From: Anastrepha obliqua
Taxonomy: Eukaryota > Arthropoda > Insecta > Diptera > Tephritidae
DNA length: 64,000 nt
Direction of reading: 5' to 3'
Assembly (NCBI RefSeq): GCF_027943255.1
Contig: NC_072897.1
Coordinates: 23,932,044 to 23,996,043, forward strand
Shown: piece by piece, positions 29,561 through 39,727 of the stretch
Layout: every line of letters starts with the position of its first letter
Numbering within the stretch: the first letter of the stretch is position 1
The notes under the pieces: generated by a model
The model's input: the letters and a program-made list of their open reading frames with translations, nothing else
What the model was told of the DNA's origin: nothing
Database searches by the model: none
Program-made: the position numbers and the translations under genes

Positions 29561-31258
29561 CTATGGAAATCTGACATCAAATTTCCTTCCGAATGAAACT
29601 GTGGGTATCAGGTCATCCTTAGGTGCCAAAAACAGTGGATACTGCTCCGACAGCAACTTAAAGATTTCTCTGTGTCCCGAAGTTCCATCTTCGTGCCAGA
29701 AACCATATTTATGGAGTCTACACATTGCTTTTATTGCTTCCTGTTGTATCTTAAGATCCAGGGGAAGCAAATCAAGCATAGCATTTAGGGCATCACCAGA
29801 GGTTGTACTCATGGCACCCGTGATGCATAAACATACACTTCTTTGCAACCTGTATAGTTCCCGGATTGTGGACTTAACCATACTCCGTCGCCACCAGACC
29901 ACAGAAGCGTAAGTGATGATTGGTCTGATAAGTGCTGTGTATATCCATAGGACCACAGCAGGTTCCAGACCCCAAGTTTTGCCAAAGGCTCTACGGCATT
30001 GCTGAAAAATCTTCAATGCACGATTCACCTTCAGTGAAACGTGTGTCTCCCAAGTCAGCTTCTTATCCAAGATTACTCCTAGATATTTAACTTCGTTGGA
30101 AAGACCAAGTGTCACACCTTTCAGTGTTGGAAAACTGAGTCCATCCAATTTCCATTTTCTCGTAAACAAAGCTATGGTTGTTTTGTTCGGGTTAACGGAA
30201 AGACCTTGTCTCATGCAACAGTCATCGATTTTGTCAAGAATCCTCTGCACTTTCGTGCAAAGCCTCCTTAAGGATTTATCTGATGTTAGCGCACAGACGT
30301 CGTCCGCATATGCTTGGACGTGAAAACCGAGTTCCTGCATCTCCACTAATAGAGAGTCTACGACGAAGCACCACAGCAGCGGAGAAAGAATACCCCCTTG
30401 GGGACATCCTTGCTTGGCCCTGACTGTGATTTGTTCGTCACTGCTCCCACCAGCGGTTAACAGCCTCTCAGAGAGCATGGAATATATCCATTTTATAATG
30501 GTTTGATTAACTCCGTGTCGTTCGGCAGAAGAACATATTGAGCCGAAAGTGGCATTATCAAAAGCCCCCTCAATGTCCACGAACACGCCCATTGTGTATT
30601 CGTCAGCTTCCAGCCCAGCTTCAGTCTTGCTAACAAGATCGTGTAAGGCTGATTCACATGATTTTCCACTCTGGTGAGCGTGTTGATTTCTACTAAGTGG
30701 ACTTCTCGGCAATACCCCCACTCGAATATGTTTCTCCACCACTCGCTCCAGACTTTTCAACATGAACGATGTCAAACTGATTGGTCTAAAACTTTTTGCT
30801 AGGGAATAGTCATCTTTTCCTGGTTTCGGAATAAATACTACTCTTACGCGTCGCCATTGAGATGGTATATAACCAAATGCAAGACAGGCTGTGAAGATCC
30901 TTTTCAGGGCCTCAATCAGCCTGTCTCCTCCTTTTTTAAGCATTGCTGGATATATTCCGTCAGGTCCAGGGGACTTAAAGTTCTCAAAGGAAGATAAGGA
31001 AAACCTTATCGATTCCCGTGTCACTATCCGACTAGCAATATACCAGCTGTACCTAGAGGTTCCACCGTTACCACCGTTGTTGTTCATGCCACTCTCAACT
31101 TCAGAGACAGTTCTACTACCCGGAAAATGGGTTTCGAGTAGAGCATTAAACGTTTCCGATTTAGAAATGGTGTATGAACCATCAGGTTTTCGAATGGAAT
31201 CCAGCCTTACTGAGCGGTCTAAATGAAGGACCTTACAAAGTCTCGCTGTTTCCCTCAT
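29561..31258 (-). CDS. LOA-2 B reverse transcriptase domain, open frame
   Basis: 565 codons without a stop. RT blocks in order: SPGPDGIYPAMLKKGG, VVFIPKPGKDDYSLAKSFRPIS, HQSGKSCESALHDLV, GVFVDIEGAFDNATF, CPQGGILSPLLWCFVVD, AYADDVCALTS, NPNKTTIALFT and KYLGVILDKKLTWE. All motifs and the YADD aspartates are intact. The ATG at 31258 is not the native start, since the frame belongs to ORF2 and the preceding linker (31255-31701) is in another frame after a shift near 31285. The stop after GRKFDVRFP interrupts the passage into RNase H. Confidence 0.85.
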   Translation of the reverse strand: MRETARLCKVLHLDRSVRLDSIRKPDGSYTISKSETFNALLETHFPGSRTVSEVESGMNNNGGNGGTSRYSWYIASRIVTRESIRFSLSSFENFKSPGPDGIYPAMLKKGGDRLIEALKRIFTACLAFGYIPSQWRRVRVVFIPKPGKDDYSLAKSFRPISLTSFMLKSLERVVEKHIRVGVLPRSPLSRNQHAHQSGKSCESALHDLVSKTEAGLEADEYTMGVFVDIEGAFDNATFGSICSSAERHGVNQTIIKWIYSMLSERLLTAGGSSDEQITVRAKQGCPQGGILSPLLWCFVVDSLLVEMQELGFHVQAYADDVCALTSDKSLRRLCTKVQRILDKIDDCCMRQGLSVNPNKTTIALFTRKWKLDGLSFPTLKGVTLGLSNEVKYLGVILDKKLTWETHVSLKVNRALKIFQQCRRAFGKTWGLEPAVVLWIYTALIRPIITYASVVWWRRSMVKSTIRELYRLQRSVCLCITGAMSTTSGDALNAMLDLLPLDLKIQQEAIKAMCRLHKYGFWHEDGTSGHREIFKLLSEQYPLFLAPKDDLIPTVSFGRKFDVRFP

Positions 31259-32668
31259 TTCTTCGACGTTACTGCAGAAATTTCTATAGGATTCAAGTTT
31301 GGCTTCCCGTACTTTTTCTTATATTCTCTCTGTGTAAGTCGATGATTAGCCCAGTCCTCTTCTGTTTTGGTCTTCAAGGCCTTATTAAGAAGTTTCCTGG
31401 ACCGTACACGAAGCTTCGACAGTTCAGGGTTCCACCAAGGAACCGCTTTCCCCTGTCTGCTTTGCCTGAGTGGACACAGTTCCTCAAAGCAATTGATTAA
31501 AGTACCTTCTAATTTCTTAGTAGCATCTTCAATCATTTCTGCTGATTTGAGTTTTTTCAGGTTTGGTAATCGCTCTGTTACAAGCTCACCATACCTGTCC
31601 CAGTCCACATTTCGAGGATTCCTACCGGAAGGTATTGATATTGTGTCGATTCCCAGTCGGAATTTGATAAGACGATGACCAGAAAGAGGGTCCTCTTCCA
31701 AAACTCGTCATCGGTTGATTTGATTTCCAGCTGACCTATTGGTAAGTGTTAAATCAATCACCTCTTGTCTCCTTCTGGTCACAAAAGTTGGTTTGTTACC
31801 AGTTTTTTGAATGAGCAAATCGGATGACAGGATAAAATCCAGTAACTTGAGACCTATGGGGTTGCATTTGCTGCTTCCTCACACAATGTTCTGTGAATTT
31901 GCATCACAACCCACTATTAGCGCCAGATTATTGGATTCTGCGTACTTGACCACTTCTCTTAGCTCCCTCGAAGGAGGTGGCTGTAAAGAGTCGTAGGGTA
32001 GGTAGGCCGAAACTATGATAGCTTCGACACTGTTCCCACTTTTCAAGTACTTTATTTTTGCAGCAACGATATCTCCGGAGGCCGCCGTAGTCGAATGGGT
32101 TGGTGCGTGATTACCATTCGGAATTCACAGAGAGCTCGTTGGTTCTAATCTCGGTGAAAACAAAATTAATAAAAACATTTTTCTAATAGCGGTCGCCCCT
32201 CGGCAGGCAATGGCAAACCTCCGAGTGTATTTCTGCCATGAAAAAGCTCCTCATAAAAATATCTGCAGTTCGGAGTCGGCTTGAAACTGTAGGTCCCTCC
32301 ATTTGTGGAACAACATCAAGACGCACACCACAAATAGGAGGAGGAGTTCGGCCAAACACCTAACAGAAGTGTACGCGCCAATTATTTATTTTTTTTTTTA
32401 TATCTCCGGAGCATAGCTCTTTTAACATCGTGTGTACGATCAACCTCGGCATGATAATACATGCTCGCGGTCTCACATTCCCTTCACAATGAAGTATTTG
32501 TCCCCACGACATAGCACTTAGACCACAGATACGCTTGTGACGTACCCATGGTTCTTGTATAAGTATTATGTGTGGGTTTGTTTGCAGTTTTGCATGCCTA
32601 TGGCACAAGAGAGCCGTAGACGCTTTGCTATGCTGCAGATTTATCTGTGTAAATATTACTTCAGCCAT
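31255..32668 (-). pseudogene. LOA-2 B: ORF2 start and endonuclease, split by a SINE
   Basis: ORF2 begins at 32668 (MAEVIFTQINLQHSKASTALL), ten bases after the ORF1 stop. It is cut by a SINE at 32081-32399 and resumes with AAKIKYLKSGNSVEAIIVSAYL. Later motifs are LIVGCDANSQN, FVTRRRQEVIDLTL and the linker VPWWNPELSKLRVRSRKLLNKALK. Stops fall within NIV-GSSKC and NQINR-RVLEED, and the H of the final DHR motif is altered (PLSGHRLIKF). A frameshift near 31285 leads into RT. Confidence 0.8.
32081..32399 (+). mobile_element. tRNA-derived SINE, copy 1
   Basis: 319-bp insertion with a perfect 12-bp target duplication ATATCTCCGGAG (32069-32080 and 32400-32411) inside the LOA-2 B endonuclease. The 5' part GCCGCCGTAGTCGAATGGGT carries a box A, and GGTTCTAATCTC is a decayed box B. 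The body matches the copies at 42852, 56404 and 63372. The 3' end reads TACGCGCCAATTAT then a T-rich tail. Confidence 0.9.
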
Positions 32669-32678
32669 GAGACTGAGT

Positions 32679-34136
32679 TTATTTACGCCTTGTCCTCCAC
32701 CTTATCCTGGACACGGAACTGGATCGGCCCCAGATGTAGGTGAGGACGACACCAGTATTTCGACTTAAGCACCTTGAGGGACCCAGATCGATACCCAGTA
32801 CCAGGTGGGAACCCGCCTCCGAAGTGGTAGCGGATTTCTGCCTGGTGCACGAGTATACTCTCCAGAGAGTCGTGTCAAGATCCTTATTCTGAACACGGAT
32901 GCGTTTGAGGAGTTCTGCTGAATTACAGAAAGGACCCGGAATCCAGACACTCGCTCGTACCAGCCTTTCTTTGCTACTCTCAACAAGAATGGACTTGCTG
33001 TTTTCGCAGGCTGGAATCTTTGCTATCGCTTTTTCTAGCCATTCTCGGGAAAAAGCATTGGAACAGTGAACCTTTACGATGCCGTCCACCACACTTTTCC
33101 CCGCGAACGTCGGCGCGTCTTTCGACTCACCGATAGCTTTCCAAAGATAGCTGTGAAGATAGTCTTGTTGCCTTTTGGACAGTAGACCATCTTGTTTGTC
33201 GGTATGTATCTCCACCGTCATTGCCTTTGCTGCCATTCTCGCGAATGATTCGCCAGACGTTGACGGAAGAGTGTCATTCGACATTTGAGGTCCCTTAGCC
33301 TCTGCCTTGAATTGGGTCGAGGATGCAGGCATTTCCGAATTCCGTCTCTCGACTTTCCTCTTCTTTGCCTTTCTCCTCTTCCCGGTCGTTGGCACAGACC
33401 CCGTTTCGTTTCCGGAAGAGCGCAGCGCTACAGAGGAATCCTCTGTTCTGCCACGCTTTCCCGTTTCCGTTACAGGTGTCGAAGTTGACGGAGCTTGAGT
33501 TCTTGCCTTAGCTAGTGCTTCGGCTTGCCTCGCCTTCTGTCTTCTTCGTTTGATCTGCCTTGCGGTTAGACCAACACCTGCGTTTGAATCTCCAATAACT
33601 TCGGTCTTTTTACCGGTACTTACCTGATTCACACCAGGTTTAACCGTTGTCAAAGACTTACTCGGTACCAGAGATCCGTCTGAGACTACTGAGAGATTGT
33701 CCGCCATCTCCACATCCTCCACAACTTGTTCAGTTGCTTCAGATCGTTTCCACGGCGGTGTATCGCTCACAATCACTCGGCTCTCCATTGGCATAGCCAA
33801 TGTGCCATGTTTCACCACTAGTAGTGCGCTTCCTCCGGAACCCTGGGTGTCAGTTCCGGTCATAGGGGAATGTGGGGTTCGGGCCTGCACATCCGATGCC
33901 CGAGCCGTCGATTGCTCGACGGGAGGATTTCCTAGAAGTGGGTTACCTCGTGCAGAGAGATCCTTGTTTAGCCTCCACATTGTAGGAAAATGCATTTTAT
34001 ACCTCCTGCCAGGTTGTCGGTACGGTACTCTCCACATAGTACTTGGGTGGCCACCAATTCCGCCGTTCCGCGGTTGAGTGGATACCCAATTCCTATATGG
34101 AGCTGCCCTCTTAGTTCGTGGTAAGTTAATCTCCAT
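32679..34136 (-). CDS. LOA-2 ORF1 protein (copy B), 485 codons open
   Basis: Starts MEINLPRTKRAAPYRN. The N-terminal third is proline-, serine- and glycine-rich. The middle is basic (RQIKRRRQKARQ, GKRRKAKKRKVE). The C-terminal part has VVDGIVKVHCSNAFSREWLE, RASVWIPGPF, RIRVQNKDLDTTLWRVYSC and LVLGIDLG, a DUF4780-like set seen also in LOA-1 ORF1. The last ~40 residues diverge from LOA-1, so a late frameshift is likely and the stop at 32679 may not be native. ORF1 would bind element RNA. It stands ten bases upstream of ORF2. Confidence 0.7.
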   Translation of the reverse strand: MEINLPRTKRAAPYRNWVSTQPRNGGIGGHPSTMWRVPYRQPGRRYKMHFPTMWRLNKDLSARGNPLLGNPPVEQSTARASDVQARTPHSPMTGTDTQGSGGSALLVVKHGTLAMPMESRVIVSDTPPWKRSEATEQVVEDVEMADNLSVVSDGSLVPSKSLTTVKPGVNQVSTGKKTEVIGDSNAGVGLTARQIKRRRQKARQAEALAKARTQAPSTSTPVTETGKRGRTEDSSVALRSSGNETGSVPTTGKRRKAKKRKVERRNSEMPASSTQFKAEAKGPQMSNDTLPSTSGESFARMAAKAMTVEIHTDKQDGLLSKRQQDYLHSYLWKAIGESKDAPTFAGKSVVDGIVKVHCSNAFSREWLEKAIAKIPACENSKSILVESSKERLVRASVWIPGPFCNSAELLKRIRVQNKDLDTTLWRVYSCTRQKSATTSEAGSHLVLGIDLGPSRCLSRNTGVVLTYIWGRSSSVSRIRWRTRRK

Positions 34137-34200
34137 AGAATGGGGTTAACTCGCCACTTAAGCCTCATCCCCGCGGCAAGGAGACCGACATGACAAGGTG

Positions 34201-35145
34201 TCAATGCTTAGTTGCAGCTAAGATAAAGTATCGAGGTAGAGACAATCGTTGTCTCGGCCTATTTTCTCTGGGACTCTATTCTCTCTTCCCCTACTAGGGA
34301 GGTTATGGAAGTCGTAAGATACGATAAATGTATGGGATTAAATCTTATTGTGGGATGTGATGCAAATTCACGGAACACACTCTGGCATAGCATGAGATGT
34401 AACTTCAGGGGCATAAACTCATCTCGCTCAGTTATACAGAACGGTGGCACCAATCCAACGTTCGTAACCTGCAGGAGACAGGAAGTGATTGATATGACAT
34501 TATCAAACTACAAAATATCAGATCATATCACTGGTTGGAGAGTACTCGCTAAAGATTTTCTGTCGGACCACCGTTATATAGGGTTTAAGCTTGTGGCCGA
34601 GACAACCTCGACACCAGCTGGCTGGAATCATCGAAAAGCGATTTGGACACAAAAGGATGATGTTCCCAAACTCCGAATAATAACTACGATTAAAGAAGCC
34701 ACAAATTTAGTGGGGCGCATTTGAATTGAGAGTTATGAGAAGGTGTGCCCGGAACATAGGAGAAGAGAGCGTAAGGCATGCTGAACTTTCTAAACTCCGA
34801 AAAACTTCCAAGAAACTTCTCAACAAAGCACTTAAAACTGAGTTGGAAGCGGACTGGACTGCCTAAGGTGAACTGTTGAAGGAATATAAGAAGAAAATTA
34901 GATCATCCAGAAGATGCACGTCGAGCAGAAGGTTTCTCGAACAATAAAAGTCTTTTGGCAGTGTAAGAGAATCTTTGGGGTCTAAGACTGGCGATAGTAC
35001 AGTGGTTGTATATCACCCTTTTTAGACCCATTATCATACACTCCTCTGTAGTCTGGTGGAAGGCTACTGTGGTTAACTACAGAGTAAAACCCCTCACCAG
35101 ACTTTGGAGAAGTGTATTTTGGGTATCACAGATGCTATGAGTACA
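34201..35145 (+). mobile_element. LOA-like fragment E, degenerate, plus strand
   Basis: Endonuclease coding at 34320-34720 (LIVGCDANSRNTLWHSM, FVTCRRQEVIDMTLSN, FLSDHRYIGFKL). After a deletion there is RT thumb coding near 34910-35140 (KMHVEQKVSRTIKVFWQCKRIFG). It is closer to LOA-2 than to LOA-1 but clearly divergent, and has many stops. Confidence 0.65.
34305..34724 (+). pseudogene. Endonuclease part of LOA-like fragment E
   Basis: 140 open codons with the GCDAN, RRQEVIDMTL and SDHRYI motifs of the non-LTR endonuclease in the correct order. The N-terminal part of the domain (34201-34300) is in other frames. RT proper is missing downstream, so this is an isolated fragment rather than a gene. 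It differs from LOA-2 B at many residues. Confidence 0.7.
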
Positions 35146-35170
35146 ACATCTGCCCCCAGCGGGCCAGGGC

Positions 35171-35316
35171 ATATATATATACATAATTAGCGCTTACACC
35201 ATTTTTGGGTGTTAGGCCGAGCACCTCTTCGCTATTAAAACAAAGTGTTCTTAATTTTGGTGTTTCACGGAGTTTCGAACCTACGGAGCTCCGAACAAGG
35301 CTACGGCGGCCACCAT
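35171..35316 (-). mobile_element. Short SINE variant
   Basis: Minus-strand reading begins GGTGGCCGCCGTAGCC, has box B GGTTCGAAACTCC (35269-35281) and ends with CGGCCTAACACCC...GCGCTAATTATGTATATAT, the same head and tail as the longer SINEs. The central ~150 bases of the long form are absent. Target duplications are obscured by TA repeats. Confidence 0.65.
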
Positions 35317-35344
35317 ATAAGTAATTATAAATATGTATATAGGC

Positions 35345-36262
35345 CATCTAATGTAAAAGATTAGGTTATGTTAGCCTGGTTGGCAATAAGACACACATAG
35401 ACCTTTTGGTCCCCAGCCATTCCAGATGGAGACCGACCTCTATAAATACTGAAAGTAGACATCATGTAGGATGTCAGCGCTTTTAGCGAATCTAAGCAGC
35501 GCTGGGAGATCCGCTTTTGAGAAATCCTCCAGACCCTCAAACAATGGGGCTAGCAGGCATTTTAAACGCGTTTTTAATAATGCCGGACAGACGCACAGAA
35601 AGTGTTCTAAAGTTTCCTCAACATCCTCTGTGCATTTCCTGCACTTGATCGTGTTAGCAATGCCTACCTTGTACGCATGTGGAGCCAATACATTATGACC
35701 TGTTAGAATACCTACATTGAGTCAGTTTTTCCCGTTTTGCATGTGGTCAGATTAGTCCACCTAGCTTCCACCCGCTTTTTCATGTAGGCGTCCATTTCAT
35801 TGAATACTGTATTTAGCGGTTTTCGTATACCCTTCTCTTGTTCAAATTGTAGTCTACCAGCACTTTTTGCTATCTCATCTACTATTTTCGTTCCAGCCTA
35901 CTGTTTGCGACTAGCTTTTCTATAGCCTCCCTGCTCCGTTGAACATTTTTCGACTTAATACAAAATGAGCTTATATCTTTTATTGCTGCTTGACTGTCCA
36001 CGTACATATTAATTGTTGAGTTCTTTGTTTTTCTTGTGTAGGCTAGCTCCGGCCTTTCCCCACAGCCAAAAACTTCCACTTGGATAATACTGCTGAGGTC
36101 TGGCAGCTTGAAAGGTTGCCTGATCCCTAGTTTTAAGTAGTAAATACCCGCTCCCACTCCATCTGAAGTTTTAGAGCTGTCTGTATAGATGTGAAAAGTT
36201 CTATGGCCAGGCTTCATGCCATTGTTCCATCCCTCCCCTTCAATTGTAGTGCGAAATCTTCT
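35345..36262 (-). mobile_element. Non-LTR family X fragment (RNase H and C-terminal end)
   Basis: Minus-strand 3' end of a LOA/I-type element distinct from LOA-1 and LOA-2. The 3' UTR carries GGTTATGTTAG and GACCTTTTGGTCC, similar to the end of the X element near 48960-49010. RNase H and the CRKC...HFLCVCPA motif are present. It joins a plus-strand fragment at 36263. Confidence 0.65.
35440..36262 (-). pseudogene. Family X RNase H and zinc tail (fragment)
   Basis: RNase H piece (36262-35882): FHIYTDSSKTSDGVGAGIY, IQVEVFGC and YVDSQAAIKDIS, so three catalytic acids remain. After frame changes, the tail (35688-35440) reads HAYKVGIANTIKCRKCTEDVEETLEHFLCVCPALL. RT is absent. The tail resembles 49100-49260 (ETLEHLLYYCPALS), which ties the two fragments to one family. 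Confidence 0.65.
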
Positions 36263-36273
36263 CTCCCAACTAA

Positions 36274-36465
36274 TTGTACAGAGAGAGTCGGAGACAATAC
36301 AAGAAGGCAATCAGCGCCGCCAAGAAAGAAAGCTGGAGGGATTTCTGTTATTCTATCGAATCTAACAGAGATTCTGTGAGGCTTAGCCGTGTTTTGTCCA
36401 AAGATCATTCAACGGCTTTTTGGGTCAAGAGATGGCCAGATGGTACTTGGACTTCTAGGATGTAG
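36274..36465 (+). pseudogene. Isolated RT N-terminal fragment
   Basis: Sixty-odd codons matching the linker-to-RT start of LOA elements (REYKKxI..AKKESWRDFCxxIES...RPDGTWT). The fragment begins exactly at the junction with the inverted family X piece. Stop after TSRM. Too short for anything functional. Confidence 0.6.
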
Positions 36466-36470
36466 CACTC

Positions 36471-36788
36471 ATGGCAGTAATGTTGGGAGAATTCAGCGGA
36501 ACCGATATGACTCACAGAAGGCTGCAGGGGCAGCTGAAAGCTGTTAAGAGGAACAGATCTGGTGATGACCCATTGGATCTGATCAACTGGTCAAATGAGG
36601 CAACGGCAAGCGCATCCGTTGGTAAAAGGAAGAAGAAAAGGAGGAAGGACAACAAACCTAAAGTCCACGTAATCAATTTTGGACAACAGGTTGCAGTGAC
36701 TGCAGGAAGAGCCTTTTGCAGCAGTCAAGTACTGGTAGTTGTACTAACATACCCAGAGAAACTAGTGCAGCAGAAGCTAAGAATGTAG
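36471..36788 (+). pseudogene. Possible non-LTR ORF1 N-terminal fragment
   Basis: 105 open codons with a lysine/arginine cluster (GKRKKKRRKDNKPK) in the middle and no recognisable domain. Position upstream of a degenerate INLQHS ORF2 start suggests ORF1 of a LOA-like element. I do not recognise it by itself; it could be chance reading in decayed repeat. Confidence 0.35.
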
Positions 36789-37618
36789 GAGCGAGTGCAA
36801 AGCCGAGTGCGCCTAGTGATTAACTATCGTCTGCCGGAAGTAAATTTGCTGCAGCAGCGACTAGCGGTATAATGGTAGAGATCTGTGGCGATGTTGCAAA
36901 AAGTTTGGAAGCTATAGGAAACTCAGAAGATATTCCGTGGGAATAATGCACTTCGCACACTGTGGCTGTGATATCAGTTTTTGAAGGGTGTAACTTTGTA
37001 ATCCAGCAAACGAACTAAGTTCTAAAACTGGTGACGGTGAGCATGCTGATCTCCGGACCTTCAAGGGAGCCGCATGCGATGATTTCCAGGCTCTATACTT
37101 TGAACAAAGGACTGGATCCTAAATAAAGGAAACTCTTCCCACCTGGTTTCTGGTGTCAACTCAGAATCGTTAAAGGCCATTCGGTCTAGAAATACGCCTA
37201 TATCTGAACCTTGGAAGGGTACTCGTTACTATATTACACATATCAATTTGCAGCACAGCATAGCGCATAATATTAATTCAAGAACCGTGGGTGTCTAAAG
37301 GACAAATACAGGGCTTAGGAGATATAAAGAGAAGTTCTGTCCTTTATAAAAAGGTAGAGGATCGTATGTGTATTATTATGCCGAAATGGTCGATTGCATT
37401 TTCTTAAGACAATTCTGTTGTCAATACTTGAATTTGAATTGAATTGAATTTGAAGAGGTCGAGCCAAGGAGAACCAGGAGATTTGGTGGCTCCTAAAACA
37501 CTCAGGCTAAAAAGCCCTTTGTATTTAAAGCTCTGGAAAGGGAGTAGATAGTCAAGGAGGGACGGAGAAAAGAATTAGAGAAAGAGATAGGAATGAGTAG
37601 AGACAGAGATAGAGATAG

Positions 37619-38473
37619 TTAGTCCTGTGAGAATTTTCCAGATTCTTTGGCAAATCTGTAAATATCCTCCAGTTTTAGAGAACGAACATTACTCATTCCC
37701 ATGACATCGGAACCCAATACTCGTAGTCGCGCTCTAGCAAAGGCAGGACACTCACAGAGAAAGTGCTCAGTGCTATCCGCCTCCTCCAAGCATGGCAGGC
37801 ATACCGGGCCCTCGATGATTCCAATGGTGGTCATATGCTGACCCCATGGGTTGTGTCCTGTAATGATGCCGACCATCAACCGAATGTCTTTCCTTCTAAG
37901 TTTTAGTAGAAAGTTTCACAGTTTTCTGTTCGGACTTGTCACAAAACACTTTGCAGTTCTGCAGCGTTCTAGACCGGACCAGCGCTCTTTATGTAGATTG
38001 CCTACATAATCGTTGATCCAATTCTTGATTCCTGCGGGACTGATTCCGATTATTGGCTCTGGCCCCTGTGGGGGCACCGCTGATCCACGGTTGGCCAATT
38101 CGTCGGCAATTTCGTTCCCTTGAACACCGGAGTGTCCCGGAACCCATATAAGTACAAGCCTGTTTTGTCTTGCGACAGAATTAAGCTTTTTCTTACATTT
38201 TTGAACAATCTTTGAGGTTTGCTTCGCGTTTTCCAGGGCCTTCAATGCAGCCTGACTGTCACTGAAGACTCCAATCTATTTCCCGCTCCTTCTCCTCTCG
38301 ATTATCCATTCGGCTACTTTTAGGATGGCAAAAACTTCTGTTTGAAAAATAGTTGCCATTCCCCCCATAGCATAGTGATACTTATTACTATCGTTTAAGT
38401 ACCATCCGGCTCCATACCCTATTTCAGTCTTGGACCCATCGGTAAAGAAAATATCCGTCAAACCTCCCTGCAT
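37619..38473 (-). pseudogene. LOA-2 C: RNase H and zinc tail
   Basis: Reads FFTDGSKTEIGYGAGWYL, FQTEVFAIL, WVPGHSGVQGNEIADELANR and CLPCLEEADSTEHFLCECPAFARARLRVLGSD. Stops: after RRRSGK (near 38276) and after SPNRKL (the TGA shared with copy B). Otherwise very close to copy B. RNase H residues are retained. Confidence 0.8.
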
Positions 38474-38500
38474 GCATTCTGGATTGCTCCATTGCTCACG

Positions 38501-39727
38501 CTATGGAAATCTGACATCAAATTTCCTTCCGAATGAAACTGTGGGTATCAGGTCATCTTTAGGTGCCAAAAACAGTGGATACGGCTCCGACAGCAACTTA
38601 AAGATTTCTCTGTGTCCCGAAGTTCCATCTTCGTGCCAGAAACCATATCTATGGAGTCTACACATTGCTTTTATTGCTTCCTGTTGTATCTTAAGATCCA
38701 GGGGAAGCAAATCAAGCAAAGCATTTAGGGCATCACCAGATGTTGTACTCATGGCCCCGGTGATGCATAAACATACATTTCTTTGCAACCTGTGTAATTC
38801 CCAGGTTGTGGACTTAACCAGATTGTGGACGACCAAACACCACAGCAGCGGAGGCAGAACACCTCCTTGGGTATATCTTTGCTTGGCCCTGACGGTGATT
38901 AGTTCGTCACTGTTCTCTCCAGCGGTTAACAGCCTCTCAGAGAGCATGGAATACATCCATTTTACAATGGCTTGATTATCTCCGTGTCGTGCGGCAGAAG
39001 AACATATTGAGCCGAAATTGGCATTATCAAAAGCCCCCTCAATGTCCACGAACACGCTCATTGTGTATTCGTCAGCTTCCAGCCCGGCTTCAATCTTGCT
39101 AACAAGATCGTGTAAGGCTGATTCACATGATTTTCCACTCTGGTAAGCGTGCTGAGTTCTACTAAGTGGACTTCTCGGCAATACCCCCACTCGAATATGT
39201 TTCTCCACCACTCGCTCCAGACTTTTCAACATGAACGATGTCAAACTGATTGGTCTAAAACTTTTTGCTAGGGAATAGTCATCTTTTCCTGGTTTCGGAA
39301 TAAATACTACTCTTACGAGTCGCCATTGAGATGGTATATAACCAAATGCAAGACAGGCTGTGAAGATCCTTTTCAGGGCCTCAATCAGCCTGTCTCCTCC
39401 TTTTTTAAGCATTGCTGGATATATTCCGTCAGGTCCAGGGGACTTAAAGTTCTCAAAGGAAGATAAGGAAAACCTTATCGATTCCCTTGACACTATCCGA
39501 CTAGCAATATACCAGCTGTACCTAGAGGTTCCACCGTTGCTACCGTTATTGTTCATGCCACTCTCAACTTCAGAGAGAGTTCTGCTACCCGGAAAATGGG
39601 TTTCGAGTAGAGCATTTCACGTTTCCGATTTAGAAATGGTGTATGAACCATCAGGTTTTCGAATGGAATCCAGCTGTCTAGATGAGCGGTCTTGATGTAG
39701 GACCTTACAAAGTCTCGCTGTTTCCCT
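38501..39727 (-). pseudogene. LOA-2 C: reverse transcriptase with YADD deleted
   Basis: The 351-codon open part (39556-38501) starts within RT and carries SPGPDGIYPAML, SFRPISLTSFMLKSLERVVEKH, QSGKSCESAL, VFVDIEGAFDNANF and the altered QRYTQGGVLPPLLWCLVVHN, then jumps to the thumb (VKSTTWELHRLQRNVCLC). The YADD and KYLG motifs are gone. The frame is kept across the deletion. No RT activity is possible. Confidence 0.85.

Larger units (their letters stand above)
28504..34200 (-). mobile_element. LOA-2 copy B, nearly complete
   Basis: Minus-strand element: 5' end near 34200, ORF1 34136-32679, ORF2 from 32668 to 28679, then a 3' UTR to 28504 ending in short TTCAAAT-type repeats instead of poly(A). 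ORF2 has endonuclease, RT, RNase H and a cysteine motif. A SINE with a 12-bp duplication splits the endonuclease. A few stops and one frameshift occur. It is the best LOA-2 reference in the window. Confidence 0.8.
36263..37439 (+). mobile_element. Mosaic of LOA-like fragments, plus strand
   Basis: 36274-36465 encodes the start of RT (YKKAISAAKKESWRDFCYS, then VLSKDHS, WPDGTWTS). From 36471 to ~37200 there is ORF1-like sequence with a basic cluster (GKRKKKRRKDNK). At ~37225 the ORF2 start motif HINLQHS appears. The order RT, ORF1, endonuclease is wrong for one element, so at least two fragments are joined. It ends in AATTGAATTTGAA repeats at the 3' end of copy C. Confidence 0.55.

Noticed and set aside
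29490..29912. Plus-strand frames opposite LOA-2 RT (also 38430-38975, 31367-31678)
   Set aside because: Antisense shadows that recur wherever LOA-2 recurs; no independent domain.
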